Shown here one piece after another: positions 40,563 to 48,759 of a stretch of DNA of 50,373 nucleotides. Every line of letters starts with the position of its first letter. Within the stretch, counting starts at the first letter, position 1. This stretch comes from Desulfatitalea sp. UBA4791 (lineage in GTDB: Bacteria; Desulfobacterota; Desulfobacteria; Desulfobacterales; Desulfosarcinaceae). The translations under genes and the position numbers were made by a program. Where the stretch lies: NCBI GenBank assembly GCA_002402905.1, contig DHGT01000113.1, positions 41,683-92,055 on the forward strand, in the 5' to 3' direction. The notes under the pieces were generated by a model. It was given only the letters and a program-made list of their open reading frames with translations. It did not search any database and was not told the DNA's origin.

Positions 40563-40878
40563 TTGCGTCCGCTTGAGGCATGGATGGCCTCAAAGACCGC
40601 AAGCACCATGCCGGCCAATTCTTGCGCGTTGCCCTCCCTTTGGTTGCCAAATCCACTCCCAGCTATTAATGTGTAGTGGTGTTGATATGCCCCGACCTTG
40701 GACCGGCCCTTTCATCTTCGCGAATCCTGAAGTTCATGCGGCATCAGCCGGGACGGCGACTCCAACGGCACAGCTCGATAGATCGGATTCACGGAGTGCG
40801 GCGGTATCCGCCATCGTTCCTTTCTCTTTAGGATGTAAATCTTTAGATTTCCGGCCTCGCCGGAACAGGAGGTGTATC
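40563..40878. other. Gene-free stretch before the DJ-1/PfpI gene
   Basis: About 316 bases after the REP pair. A frame continuous with the following gene is open here, but its composition and the strong ribosome binding site at 40865 argue against coding. I see no RNA gene or terminator. Confidence 0.5.
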
Positions 40879-41460
40879 ATGGCCCAAAAGAAAATCTTGA
40901 TGATCGTCGGCGATTTTGTTGAGGATTACGAGGTGATGGTGCCGTTTCAGGCGCTGTTGATGGTCGGCCACGAGGTTCATACCGTCTGCCCTGATAAAAA
41001 GGCCGGGGAATCGGTCAAGACCGCGATACACGACTTCGAGGGCGACCAGACCTACAGCGAGAAGCGCGGGCATAATTTTACGCTCAATGCCAACTTCGAC
41101 GACGTGGCGGCCGATGGATATGATGCCCTGGTGATTCCCGGTGGACGGGCACCGGAATATATCCGCCTCAACGACCGGGTGCTGGAAATGGTGCGTCATT
41201 TCGCTTCGGCTGGTAAACCTATTGCCGCCATCTGCCATGGCGCGCAGGTGCTCGCGGCGGCCGGGGTTCTGGAGGGCAGAAGCTGTTCGGCCTATCCGGC
41301 CGTGGGACCCGACGTGACGCGGGCCGGCGGCAAGTACATGGATATTGCCGTGGATCAGGCCCATGTCGACGGCAACTTGATCAGCGCCCCGGCCTGGCCC
41401 GCCCATCCCCAGTGGCTGTCGAAATTCCTGGCGGCCCTGGGCACGCGCATCGAGCCGTGA
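40879..41460 (+). CDS. DJ-1/PfpI family protein (193 aa)
   Basis: A DJ-1/PfpI superfamily protein. The nucleophile elbow is AICHGAQVLAAAG with the conserved cysteine followed by histidine, and DALVIPGGRAPEYIR carries the preceding conserved segment. Members include intracellular peptidase PfpI and YhbO-type deglycase or chaperone proteins, so the exact activity is open. ACAGGAGGTG lies 5 bases before the ATG. It stands alone and converges on the histidine kinase gene. Confidence 0.9.
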   Translation: MAQKKILMIVGDFVEDYEVMVPFQALLMVGHEVHTVCPDKKAGESVKTAIHDFEGDQTYSEKRGHNFTLNANFDDVAADGYDALVIPGGRAPEYIRLNDRVLEMVRHFASAGKPIAAICHGAQVLAAAGVLEGRSCSAYPAVGPDVTRAGGKYMDIAVDQAHVDGNLISAPAWPAHPQWLSKFLAALGTRIEP

Positions 41461-41482
41461 AGCAGGGCGATAAGCCCTTGCC

Positions 41483-42796
41483 TTATTTCAGCATGGGGAA
41501 CAGGATCGTCACCCGGGTGCCCTGGCCCGGTTGGCTGTCGATCTGGATGCGGCCGCCGTGCGCCGCCATGATCGCCTGGCACAGGCTGAGCCCCAGGCCG
41601 AAACCTCCGGTGGCGCGGGATCGCGAGGGATCGACACGATAGAAGGGTTCGAAAACACGGTCCAGATCTTCCGGTGGAATGCCGATGCCGTGGTCCTGGA
41701 CCGTGATGCGATACTCCGTCCCGTCCCGGCCGGCCGTTATCTCAATTGGGCGGCTGCTTGGGCGGGAGTATTTGAGTGCGTTGTCGATGACGTTTTTCAG
41801 CACCGTGCGCGCCTTCTGGGGGTCGACGCGCACTGCAGCCGCTTCGATGGCCGCCGTTTCTACAGCAGGTGTTTGGCCGGTGAACTCGGCCGTCACCGAA
41901 CGGATCAGTTCACTCATATCCACTTCCCGCAGGTCGAGCCCGGCGGCCGATTGGCGAAGGCGGGCCGTTTCCAGGATGTCGGTCACCATGGCTTCCATTT
42001 CGGCCAGATCTTCCCTCAAGCCGGCCCTGGCTGTCTCATCGTCCAGCAACTCGACGGCCACTTTCATGCGGGCGATGGGCGAGCGTAACTCGTGGCTCAC
42101 GTCGAGCAGCAGTTTTTCTTTGGATGTGAGCAGGTTCTGGATGCGCTCGGCCATATGGTTGACCGATGCGGCCAGGTCCTGGAATTCATCCGAACGTCTC
42201 AGTGGCATGCGATAGCTCAGATTTCCATTCCCGTATTGATCCATGGCGGCGGTCAGCCAGCGCACCGGCTGCATCACCCGGCGGATGTAGAGATAGGCGG
42301 CGGCGAGGATCAGCATCAAAACGATGCACACCATGACCAGGGTTTTCACCGCCTGGCGTTCGAAGGCCTCGCTTTTCAATCGCCAGAAGACCAGTCGGCC
42401 GCCGCCGTGGGCCACACGGATAAAATGGCCTTCCCGTCCGGCACCGACCTGCACCTTCGGGCTGTCGTGCCACAGGTGCCGATGGGCGCTGAAATCGGGC
42501 AGGGGTGTTCCCTGGGGAAGGGTCCAGTTCCCATCCAGCCCCTCGAAATGGATCATCATACCGGTGCGGGCCGCGATGGCCTGGGCCCGCACCCGGTCGG
42601 GCGGGTCGCCGATATCCTGAACCAGGTAGTGGATGTATTGGGCGAAGTTGAGCCGGAAAGCGTCGGCCATGTTCCGGCGCAGGGTGTAGAACCCGCCCAT
42701 GACCGTCAGGGTCATGAGGATGCCGGCCAGCGCGATGACGGCCACGAGACGGAAAAAGACCGAGTGAAAGAACTGCTTGAAATGTCGCCTATGCAT
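41483..42796 (-). CDS. CpxA-like sensor histidine kinase (437 aa)
   Basis: A membrane histidine kinase. One helix near residues 10-32, a periplasmic domain of about 120 residues, a second helix (TLVMVCIVLMLILAAAYLYI), then HAMP, a HisKA domain with DVSHELRSPIARMKVAVELL and a HATPase with NVIDNALKYS and GGFGLGLSLCQAI. The layout and the neighbouring OmpR-type regulator and CpxP/Spy-like gene suggest an envelope-stress system. The start may be 42796 or 42805; GGGAGG lies 11 or 2 bases upstream respectively. The gene overlaps the stop of the regulator by a few bases. Confidence 0.9.
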   Translation of the reverse strand: MHRRHFKQFFHSVFFRLVAVIALAGILMTLTVMGGFYTLRRNMADAFRLNFAQYIHYLVQDIGDPPDRVRAQAIAARTGMMIHFEGLDGNWTLPQGTPLPDFSAHRHLWHDSPKVQVGAGREGHFIRVAHGGGRLVFWRLKSEAFERQAVKTLVMVCIVLMLILAAAYLYIRRVMQPVRWLTAAMDQYGNGNLSYRMPLRRSDEFQDLAASVNHMAERIQNLLTSKEKLLLDVSHELRSPIARMKVAVELLDDETARAGLREDLAEMEAMVTDILETARLRQSAAGLDLREVDMSELIRSVTAEFTGQTPAVETAAIEAAAVRVDPQKARTVLKNVIDNALKYSRPSSRPIEITAGRDGTEYRITVQDHGIGIPPEDLDRVFEPFYRVDPSRSRATGGFGLGLSLCQAIMAAHGGRIQIDSQPGQGTRVTILFPMLK

Positions 42797-43484
42797 CCTG
42801 GGCATCGCCTCCCACGAAAACATAGCCCGCGCCCCACACGGTTTTGATGAACCGGGGAGCGCGCGGATCGTCGCCCAGTTTCTGCCGCAACCGGCTGATG
42901 GTAATATCCACGGTGCGGTTGAAGGCCTCGCTGTCCATGCCCCGCAGCTCCTGCAGGATCTCATCTCTATCCAGGACCCGGCCCGGATGGCTGGCCAGAA
43001 GGGACAGTGCATTGAATTCGTTGGTGGTCAGGGCGATCTGGGCGCCATCGATCATCGCCTGGCGCCGACCCAAATCAATGGTCAGGCGCCCGCGCTCGAG
43101 GAGGCGGTTATCCGGCGCCTGGCGCGTGCGGCGCAAGACCGACTGGATCCGGGCCACCAGCTCGCGAGGCTCGAAGGGCTTGGGCAGGTAGTCGTCGGCC
43201 CCCAGCTCGAGGCCCACGACCCTGTCCATCAGATCTCCCCGGGCGGTGAGCATGATGATGGGCACCGTGCTCGACGAGCGAATCCGTTTGCACACCTCGA
43301 ACCCGTTGGTGTCCGGCAGCATCACGTCCAGGATGACCAGGTCGGGTGCCTTCTGCTTGAGCAGCTCCATTCCCTTCTCCGGATGGGTGGCTGCCAGCAG
43401 GCTGAATCCAAACCCTTCCAGGTACCTGGTCAGCAGGCGATTCAGCTTGTTGTCGTCGTCGATGATCAGCAGGGTCGTGTTCAC
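42789..43484 (-). CDS. CpxR-like response regulator, OmpR family (231 aa)
   Basis: A receiver domain (LLIIDDDNKL, phospho-acceptor in LVILDVMLPD, conserved KPF at LPKPFEP) joined to a winged-helix OmpR-type DNA-binding domain ending IKTVWGAGYVF. Translation starts at GTG 43484, with CGGAG 5 bases upstream and overlapping the preceding gene's stop. It is the likely partner of the adjacent kinase. Three GTAAC half-sites 10 bp apart lie upstream of the operon at 44396 and resemble CpxR boxes. Confidence 0.93.
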   Translation of the reverse strand: MNTTLLIIDDDNKLNRLLTRYLEGFGFSLLAATHPEKGMELLKQKAPDLVILDVMLPDTNGFEVCKRIRSSSTVPIIMLTARGDLMDRVVGLELGADDYLPKPFEPRELVARIQSVLRRTRQAPDNRLLERGRLTIDLGRRQAMIDGAQIALTTNEFNALSLLASHPGRVLDRDEILQELRGMDSEAFNRTVDITISRLRQKLGDDPRAPRFIKTVWGAGYVFVGGDAQDA

Positions 43485-43485
43485 A

Positions 43486-43749
43486 TCACTCCGTTTTCCT
43501 CGGTTGGCCGCCGGGCGTGAGAACGGCCATTGGATAGCCGGCGATCAAACCGATGCCGGCCAATACATGGGCACGCCACAGGGACCAGAATCGGCTGTCC
43601 ACACCCTCCGGCACCCATCCGGGGGTGCCCTCCCGGGGACGTATCGCCGCCTTGCCGGCCGGCCGGAGGGGTGGGGCGGTTGGGTGATCTTCCGTTGGTG
43701 CGGGCGTCTGATCGGATTTCGGTTGATTCTCTTTTGGCATTGTTTTCAT
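43486..43749 (-). CDS. Small proline-rich single-span membrane protein (87 aa)
   Basis: A short protein with a hydrophilic, Pro- and Lys-rich N-terminal half and one hydrophobic segment, AHVLAGIGLIAGYPMAVL, near the C-terminus. I do not recognise it. The frame lies between the Spy-like gene and the regulator and its stop overlaps the regulator's GTG region, which supports translation. The start may be 43749 or 43740; AAAGG is 2 or 11 bases upstream. A different overlapping frame (43481-43771) is not favoured. Confidence 0.55.
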   Translation of the reverse strand: MKTMPKENQPKSDQTPAPTEDHPTAPPLRPAGKAAIRPREGTPGWVPEGVDSRFWSLWRAHVLAGIGLIAGYPMAVLTPGGQPRKTE

Positions 43750-43833
43750 ATCCTTTCAAGTTCGAAGCCATTCGGTGATCCGGCCACCGGACCCGAAGCG
43801 GGCCGATGGCCGGATATCATGAAAGCCAGCGCT

Positions 43834-44301
43834 CTATCTGGCTTCCCGCCACAGGCGGCAACCGCGGCGGCTCGAGGCGTGCTTTTCCATGGCCTGCACC
43901 AGCAGCCCGCGCTGTTCATCGGACAGGGCCGCATGAAAACGCACGAACTGGCTGGCGGCAAACGCGGCCATGCGGTCGAATTTTTCGCGGTGCTGCGCCA
44001 TCAACGCCGCCACATCCTCTTCGGTGATACGCTCCTGTCCGACCAGGGCGATCACCTGACGATGGGCCTGCTCGCGCCCGGTGTGCAGCTCGACGATTTT
44101 CTCCTTGAACGCGGCGGCGATCTCCTGCAGGAGCTGTTGCTGGGGTTCGTCCAGCTCGAGTTCCCGGACGATCTTGTCGGTCAAATGGGCGATGCGTTCC
44201 TCAGGCGAATAGAAGTGGTGGTAGCCATAGGCTGCGCCGGTGAGAATGATACCGGCCAGCGCGACGACCATGCCGCCGTAAAACATGTGACGTTTTTTCA
44301 T
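43834..44301 (-). CDS. CpxP/Spy-like periplasmic protein (155 aa)
   Basis: A small exported helical protein. The N-terminus MKKRHMFYGG with a hydrophobic segment up to AAYG is a signal peptide or anchor. The mature part is a chain of charged amphipathic helices with repeated LxxxQQQLLQEI and ALSDEQRGLLVQ, the LTxxQ-like pattern of Spy, CpxP and heavy-metal-resistance proteins. AAAGGAGG lies 5 bases before the ATG at 44301. In the Cpx system CpxP restrains the kinase; whether this protein does so is inference from gene order. Confidence 0.82.
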   Translation of the reverse strand: MKKRHMFYGGMVVALAGIILTGAAYGYHHFYSPEERIAHLTDKIVRELELDEPQQQLLQEIAAAFKEKIVELHTGREQAHRQVIALVGQERITEEDVAALMAQHREKFDRMAAFAASQFVRFHAALSDEQRGLLVQAMEKHASSRRGCRLWREAR

Positions 44302-44395
44302 GATGACCTCCTTTTGGGTCTGTTGATGGGAGTTGAAACGGTTCCGATACGGTGTGGACCCTATCGCACATTCTGGGGCGGAGCTTTTCTGGCGG

Positions 44396-44420
44396 GTAAC
44401 GAATGGTAACAAGTTGTAAC
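44396..44420. promoter_or_regulatory. CpxR-like operator: three GTAAC half-sites at 10-bp spacing
   Basis: GTAAC occurs at 44396-44400, 44406-44410 and 44416-44420. The known CpxR box is GTAAA-N5-GTAAA, with the same period. It lies between the divergent Spy-like and acyl-CoA synthetase genes. Confidence 0.7.
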
Positions 44421-44541
44421 GGCAATGGTGTCAGTCTTCATTTTTGCCTTGGCGATCTTCAGGGAATTGGACTAATCTTTCTCAAACGGTTTCCAAACGG
44501 GAAACCTGGCAATCGAAACAGCAACCGGGAAGGAGAGAGGC

Positions 44542-46416
44542 ATGGGGGAAACATTCACGATTCGCAATCTGGCCGACATCGAAGCGATCGAAAAGGTGCC
44601 GTTGCACGAACGGGTGACCGAAAAAAGCACCTATGAACTGATTGGCAAGGGCGCGGCGATCAATCCGGACGCCACGGCCATGAGCTTCATCCTGGACGGC
44701 GAGCGCTTTCAGGAGCCGATCCGGGTCACCTACGGCCAGTTCATGGCCAAGATCCGCCAGACGGCCAACATGCTGGCCGATTGGGGCGTGGGGCCGACCG
44801 ATGTGGTCACCTACCTGCTGCCCAATCTGCCCCAGACCCATTTCGTGCTGTGGGGCGCGGAGACGGTCGGCATCGCCAACCCGATCAACCCCATGCTGGA
44901 GGCCGACACCATCAAGGAGATCTGCCAGGCCGCCGGTACCAAGGTCCTGGTCGCCCTGGGCGACATGCCGGGGGTCGATATCTGGCCCAAGGTCGAGCAG
45001 ATCCGCAAATCGATACCGTCGCTGGAAAAAGTGGTGCGCGTCATGGGCCCCACGGACGAGGCCGAAGGGATCTTTTCTTACGAGGAGACGGTGGAGCGCT
45101 ATGCGGGCGATCGCCTGACCTTCGAACGGGAGATCGCGCCCGACGATATCGCCTCCCTCTATCACACCGGCGGCACCACCGGCCGGCCCAAGCTGGCCAG
45201 GCGCAGCCATTTCAACGAAGTGGCCCTCTCCTGGGGGCTCAAAGCCGCCGCCGAACTGCAGCCGGGCGAGGCGGTCATGGTGGGCCTGCCCCTGTTCCAC
45301 TGCAACGGCACCTGTGTCACGGGCCTGCTGCCCTTTTCCCTGGGCGGCGAGGTGGTGATTCTTTCTCCATCAGGCTATCGCAACCCCTCGATCATGAAGA
45401 ATTTCTACAAGATCGTGGAATATTACAAACCCGTCTTCTTCTCCTGCGTGCCCACCGTGCTTTCGGTGTTGCTGGACATTCCCGTGGGCGATGCCGACAT
45501 CTCCTCGCTCAAGTACCTGATCTGCGGGGCGGCGCCGCTGAGCGTCGAGCTGTTCCGGCGCTTCGAGGCCCATTCGGGCATGAAGATCCTGGAAGGCTAC
45601 GGCCTCACCGAATCGACCTGCGCCTCGTGCGTCAACCCCAAGGACGGCGAGCGCAAGATCGGCAGCATCGGCATCCGGCTGCCCTACCAGAACGTCAAGG
45701 TGATGATCCTGGATGCCGACGGCCGCTACCTGCGCGATGCCGAGATCGACGAGATCGGGTCAGTCTGCATCAGCGGTCCCACGGCATTCAAAGGTTACGT
45801 GGAAGAGATCCACAACCGCGGGCTGTGGGTCAAAGAAGGGTGGTTCAACACCGGCGACATGGGACGCATGGACAAGGACGGTTTCTTCTGGCTCACCGGC
45901 CGCATGAAGGAGCTGATCATCCGCGGCGGCCACAACATCGACCCGGCCACCATCGAGGAACCCCTGTATAAAATGAAGGGGGTCAACATGGTGGCAGCCG
46001 TGGGGCGCCCGGACGCCCACGCCGGCGAGGTGCCCGTAGCCTATGTCGCGCTGGCCCAGGACGCCGGGATCAGCGAGAACGACATCGTTCAGTGGGCCCA
46101 GACTCACATCGGCGAGCGCGCCGCCATCCCCAAGGCGGTCTATATCGTGGACCAGATCCCCCTCACGGCCGTGGGCAAGGTCTTCAAACCGGCCCTGCGC
46201 TGGGACGCCACCCGCCGGGCCTACGAGCAGGAGCTCGCCCAGCTCGGAGATCTCGCCCAATCCATCGAAGTGCGCGTGGCCGAAGACAAGGTGCACGGCA
46301 CCCTGGCCACCATCCGCATCCAGGCCGCACCGGGTGCCGACCGAGACGCAATCCAGGCGAAGGTCGGGGAGTTGCTGGCGCGGTATACGGTTCGGTTTGG
46401 GGTTGAGTTTGTTTGA
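44542..46416 (+). CDS. Acyl-CoA synthetase, AMP-forming (624 aa)
   Basis: An ANL-superfamily acid:CoA ligase. YHTGGTTGRPKLARRSH is the phosphate-binding loop, EGYGLTEST the motif before the adenine, WFNTGDMGRMDKDGFFWLTGR the hinge region, and VGKVFKP holds the catalytic lysine. The chain-length preference is not predictable; residues after about 560 form a C-terminal extension ending in FGVEFV that is not part of the usual core. GGAAGGAGAG lies 5 bases before the ATG. It stands alone, divergent from the Spy-like gene. Confidence 0.92.
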   Translation: MGETFTIRNLADIEAIEKVPLHERVTEKSTYELIGKGAAINPDATAMSFILDGERFQEPIRVTYGQFMAKIRQTANMLADWGVGPTDVVTYLLPNLPQTHFVLWGAETVGIANPINPMLEADTIKEICQAAGTKVLVALGDMPGVDIWPKVEQIRKSIPSLEKVVRVMGPTDEAEGIFSYEETVERYAGDRLTFEREIAPDDIASLYHTGGTTGRPKLARRSHFNEVALSWGLKAAAELQPGEAVMVGLPLFHCNGTCVTGLLPFSLGGEVVILSPSGYRNPSIMKNFYKIVEYYKPVFFSCVPTVLSVLLDIPVGDADISSLKYLICGAAPLSVELFRRFEAHSGMKILEGYGLTESTCASCVNPKDGERKIGSIGIRLPYQNVKVMILDADGRYLRDAEIDEIGSVCISGPTAFKGYVEEIHNRGLWVKEGWFNTGDMGRMDKDGFFWLTGRMKELIIRGGHNIDPATIEEPLYKMKGVNMVAAVGRPDAHAGEVPVAYVALAQDAGISENDIVQWAQTHIGERAAIPKAVYIVDQIPLTAVGKVFKPALRWDATRRAYEQELAQLGDLAQSIEVRVAEDKVHGTLATIRIQAAPGADRDAIQAKVGELLARYTVRFGVEFV

Positions 46417-46429
46417 AGGAGAAAAGAAG

Positions 46430-46465
46430 AAGTTTAAAGTGTAAAGTGTTAAGTTTAAAGTGAAG
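46430..46465 (+). repeat. 36-bp AT-rich repeat, copy 1
   Basis: It begins AAGTTTAAAGTGTAAAGT and ends AAGTTTAAAGTGAAG, so it is internally repetitive. An inverted copy at 48115-48150 differs at one base. The two flank the second porin gene. Confidence 0.8.
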
Positions 46466-46599
46466 GAATTCTGTCGATTGGAGGGTGGCGGTAGTGCAGA
46501 CCGGCCGGCAGCATAACATCCAAACTCTTCGCGTTGGAAATACTAGAGGCGGATGAGGTAATGCGTGCACTGCCGCTATCGCTTTTTAGCCGTGAATAT

Positions 46600-46626
46600 G
46601 TAGGGGCGGGCTTTATGCCCGCCCGC
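46600..46626 (+). repeat. GC-rich REP-like palindrome, third copy
   Basis: GTAGGGGCGGGCTTTATGCC with the closing GCCCGC is nearly the same as the copy at 40537-40562. Confidence 0.75.
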
Positions 46627-46665
46627 TATGTTTCCTTAAGGTTTTAAATAGTACGCGGCCAAAAC

Positions 46666-46702
46666 AAAACGGCGATCCCCACCAAGTGAGGATCGCCGTT
46701 TT
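46666..46702 (-). terminator. Terminator of the second porin gene
   Basis: AAAACGGCGATCC pairs over 13 bp with GGATCGCCGTTTT around an 11-base loop, and is followed by T on both strands, so it can act in either direction. Confidence 0.85.
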
Positions 46703-46747
46703 TAACCGAATAATTACGCCTGTCTTAAAGTACTATCGGACCTTCGC

Positions 46748-47860
46748 TTAGAACTTGATGCGGGTACCGGCCACGGCTACGTGGATATCATCCGGGTCGT
46801 CAAAACCATCTACATCCGCCATGTAGATGCGATAGGCAGCATACAGCTCGATCGGCTTCCAGGGCTTCACAACGTAAGCGGCGCCATAGTTTGAGGAATC
46901 AACTCCCTCAGCAAACAGGTCTGTGGTTTCGCCGTATTCAATGGAGAAGGCATGGATGTCGAACGTGTAGCCGAGTTTGCCATAGTAGGTGACCGCTTCA
47001 TCCCGGCCACTGGCTTCGTAGTCACGCTGGCCGTAGGCCACGGTGAGGTTCAGGCCGAAGGGCATCAACCAGGAAACCGAACCGCCCCACTGGCCATCCG
47101 TTGTATCTGCCCGTCCCTGGGGATTGGCATAGCCGAAGGCGGCGGCCAGTTTGTTGCCCGAAAATTCGCCAGCGTACCAAAGGGCAGCGTCCCAGGCACC
47201 GCCGTTGGCAGCACTGGTGGCCAGAGTGAATCCTGCGAAGTTGGGGGTGTTGTAGCGAATACGTTCTGAACGGCTGAGGATACCATCCAAATTGCTACGG
47301 GTGTCACTGATAGTTAAATACTCTGGCTCGTAGTCAGGGTCAGTAGGATCGGCAATGTCAAGGAATTCGGCTCCATTGTCATTTTTCCAGATCAACGATC
47401 CACCGGTAGTGTTAATGTCCGAGTAGGTCACCACCGCGGTGCCGGAGAGATCCACTTCCAGGGTCCCGTTGGAGGCGGTGTCACCCTTGCCGATTTCAAA
47501 CTTACCGAATCGGGTGTCGAAATAGACGTTAAACCAGCGATCATTCCATTCGAAATCTCCGTCATCATCCTGGTCGATGAATACCGCATTCGACGCATTG
47601 CGCTGGGCCTCGATTTCGAATTGCATGCCGGCTTTGACTTGGCCGAACTGCTCGGAGCCGGTGATGCGCACGCGGGTCGAAGATGCGTCGTTGTCAGTGA
47701 TGAAGACGTCACTCTGATCCCCATCATCCGCATACATCACCATCTGGTTGATCTGGCCGGACACTTTGGCCTCCAGGGCGCAGGCCGGATTGATGCCGGC
47801 AAACAGCATCGCCGCGCAGACCGCGCCTACCAATAAAGTTTTTGCACAAACCTGTTTCAT
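46748..47860 (-). CDS. Gram-negative porin (370 aa)
   Basis: A beta-barrel porin of the general OmpC-like (Porin_4) plan. A signal peptide ends at ACA (about residue 28), the mature chain starts LEAKVSGQINQMVMYADDG, and it ends with a C-terminal phenylalanine in AGTRIKF. Acidic loops (DQDDDGDFEWND, DPTDPDYEPEY) are frequent. AAAGGAGGAAAC precedes the ATG at 47860. It is monocistronic, with its own terminator. It is not closely similar to the porin at 38945. The gene lies between two inverted copies of a 36-bp repeat. Confidence 0.88.
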   Translation of the reverse strand: MKQVCAKTLLVGAVCAAMLFAGINPACALEAKVSGQINQMVMYADDGDQSDVFITDNDASSTRVRITGSEQFGQVKAGMQFEIEAQRNASNAVFIDQDDDGDFEWNDRWFNVYFDTRFGKFEIGKGDTASNGTLEVDLSGTAVVTYSDINTTGGSLIWKNDNGAEFLDIADPTDPDYEPEYLTISDTRSNLDGILSRSERIRYNTPNFAGFTLATSAANGGAWDAALWYAGEFSGNKLAAAFGYANPQGRADTTDGQWGGSVSWLMPFGLNLTVAYGQRDYEASGRDEAVTYYGKLGYTFDIHAFSIEYGETTDLFAEGVDSSNYGAAYVVKPWKPIELYAAYRIYMADVDGFDDPDDIHVAVAGTRIKF

Positions 47861-48162
47861 GTTTCCTCCTTTAAGGGATTGGATCTTTTGCGGGGAATCC
47901 CCACTTAGGTTATACCGCGGGCGCACTCCTGGACGAACCATCGACAGGCGAGATAGTACGGTCTGGAATCCGGCCGCGGATTTTCAAAAACCGTTGGCAT
48001 TCCCTATTACCAAACTTTGCGCATTTAGCAACCATTTCATGAGGTCTGTGCTAGCTGAATGTTAGATATCGATTAGGGGGCGTGTTCCTCCCCTTTTTAT
48101 AATCGACAGAATACCTTCACTTTAAACTTAAAACTTTACACTTTAAACTTGCCCCACCGGCC
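47861..48162. other. Gap upstream of the second porin
   Basis: About 300 bases, AT-rich, holding the porin promoter region and the second copy of the 36-bp repeat. No other gene or RNA is visible. Confidence 0.5.
48115..48150 (-). repeat. 36-bp AT-rich repeat, copy 2 (inverted)
   Basis: The reverse complement of 46430-46465 with one mismatch. Confidence 0.8.
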
Positions 48163-48498
48163 CTATCCAAAATTCAATATCATACTATCCCGCGCCGTAT
48201 AAGCATCGAACCCCCTCCCCGCCGCCTCGGCCACATGCCCGGGGATGGCGATGCCGGCGGGGTGGCGGCGGTAGTTCAGGAAGGTGCGTCCGTCGATGCG
48301 CACCTTCATGCCGGGCACCGGAGATTTGAGTGGGATCACGGCGTAAGCGTCGCGCAAGGGGTCATATAGCTCCTGATAGCCCAGTTCTCTGGCTTTTTCG
48401 CCGATGTTCACTTCCATGTAGTGTCTGGCGTCGGGTTCGATCTGGTCATGGTAAATCTCTCCAATACGGTCCAGTACGTCGTTGATATGAGCGTTCAT
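48163..48498 (-). CDS. Hypothetical protein (111 aa)
   Basis: A small soluble protein that I do not recognise. It starts MNAHINDVLDRIGEIYHDQIEP, has a central GEKARELGYQELYDPLRDAYAVIPLKSPVPGMKVRIDG part given here only as KSPVPGMKVRIDGRTF, and ends ARDSMILNFG. No cysteines, signal or membrane segment are present. AAGGAGG lies 7 bases before the ATG at 48498, so translation is likely. It is flanked by the 36-bp repeat and by the 138-bp repeat. Confidence 0.7.
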   Translation of the reverse strand: MNAHINDVLDRIGEIYHDQIEPDARHYMEVNIGEKARELGYQELYDPLRDAYAVIPLKSPVPGMKVRIDGRTFLNYRRHPAGIAIPGHVAEAAGRGFDAYTARDSMILNFG

Positions 48499-48530
48499 CA
48501 CGATACCTCCTTGTAATTTAAACAATCAAT

Positions 48531-48668
48531 TTTGATGAACCCGTAAAAAGTCGCAGATGCGTCATGCCGGCGAATGCCGGCATCCAGAACATATTGAAAA
48601 TACTGGATCCCGGCGTTCGCCGGGATGACGGGAAAAACGAATTTCGGACTTTTTACGAATTCATCAAT
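48531..48668 (-). repeat. 138-bp MITE-like repeat, copy 2 (inverted)
   Basis: The reverse complement of 40288-40425 with a single internal change (GCATTCG for GCGTTCG, read in the copy-1 direction). Flanking bases differ from copy 1, which puts the element ends at TTTGATGAA and TTCATCAA. Confidence 0.85.
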
Positions 48669-48759
48669 TTTAATGACAAAAAGTTAGGTATCGCGGCAGC
48701 AGCTTCAATGGCAGATGAAGAGGGGCGCTATGGGAGGGCAATGGCAGGTGTCGCTTGTG

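Noticed and set aside
40465..40878. Extension of the PfpI frame upstream to 331 codons
   Set aside because: It would run through the REP-like repeats, and the DJ-1/PfpI domain starts right at the ATG at 40879, which has a near-perfect ribosome binding site.
43481..43771. Alternative 96-codon frame in the Cpx-like operon
   Set aside because: It overlaps the 87-residue frame that has a clear hydrophobic segment and better start context; its own product is an Arg/Gly-rich chain typical of an out-of-frame reading.
40467..48668. Possible CRISPR array from the repeated palindromes
   Set aside because: The repeats are few, widely spaced, of several unrelated families and in mixed orientation; there are no regular spacers and no cas genes.
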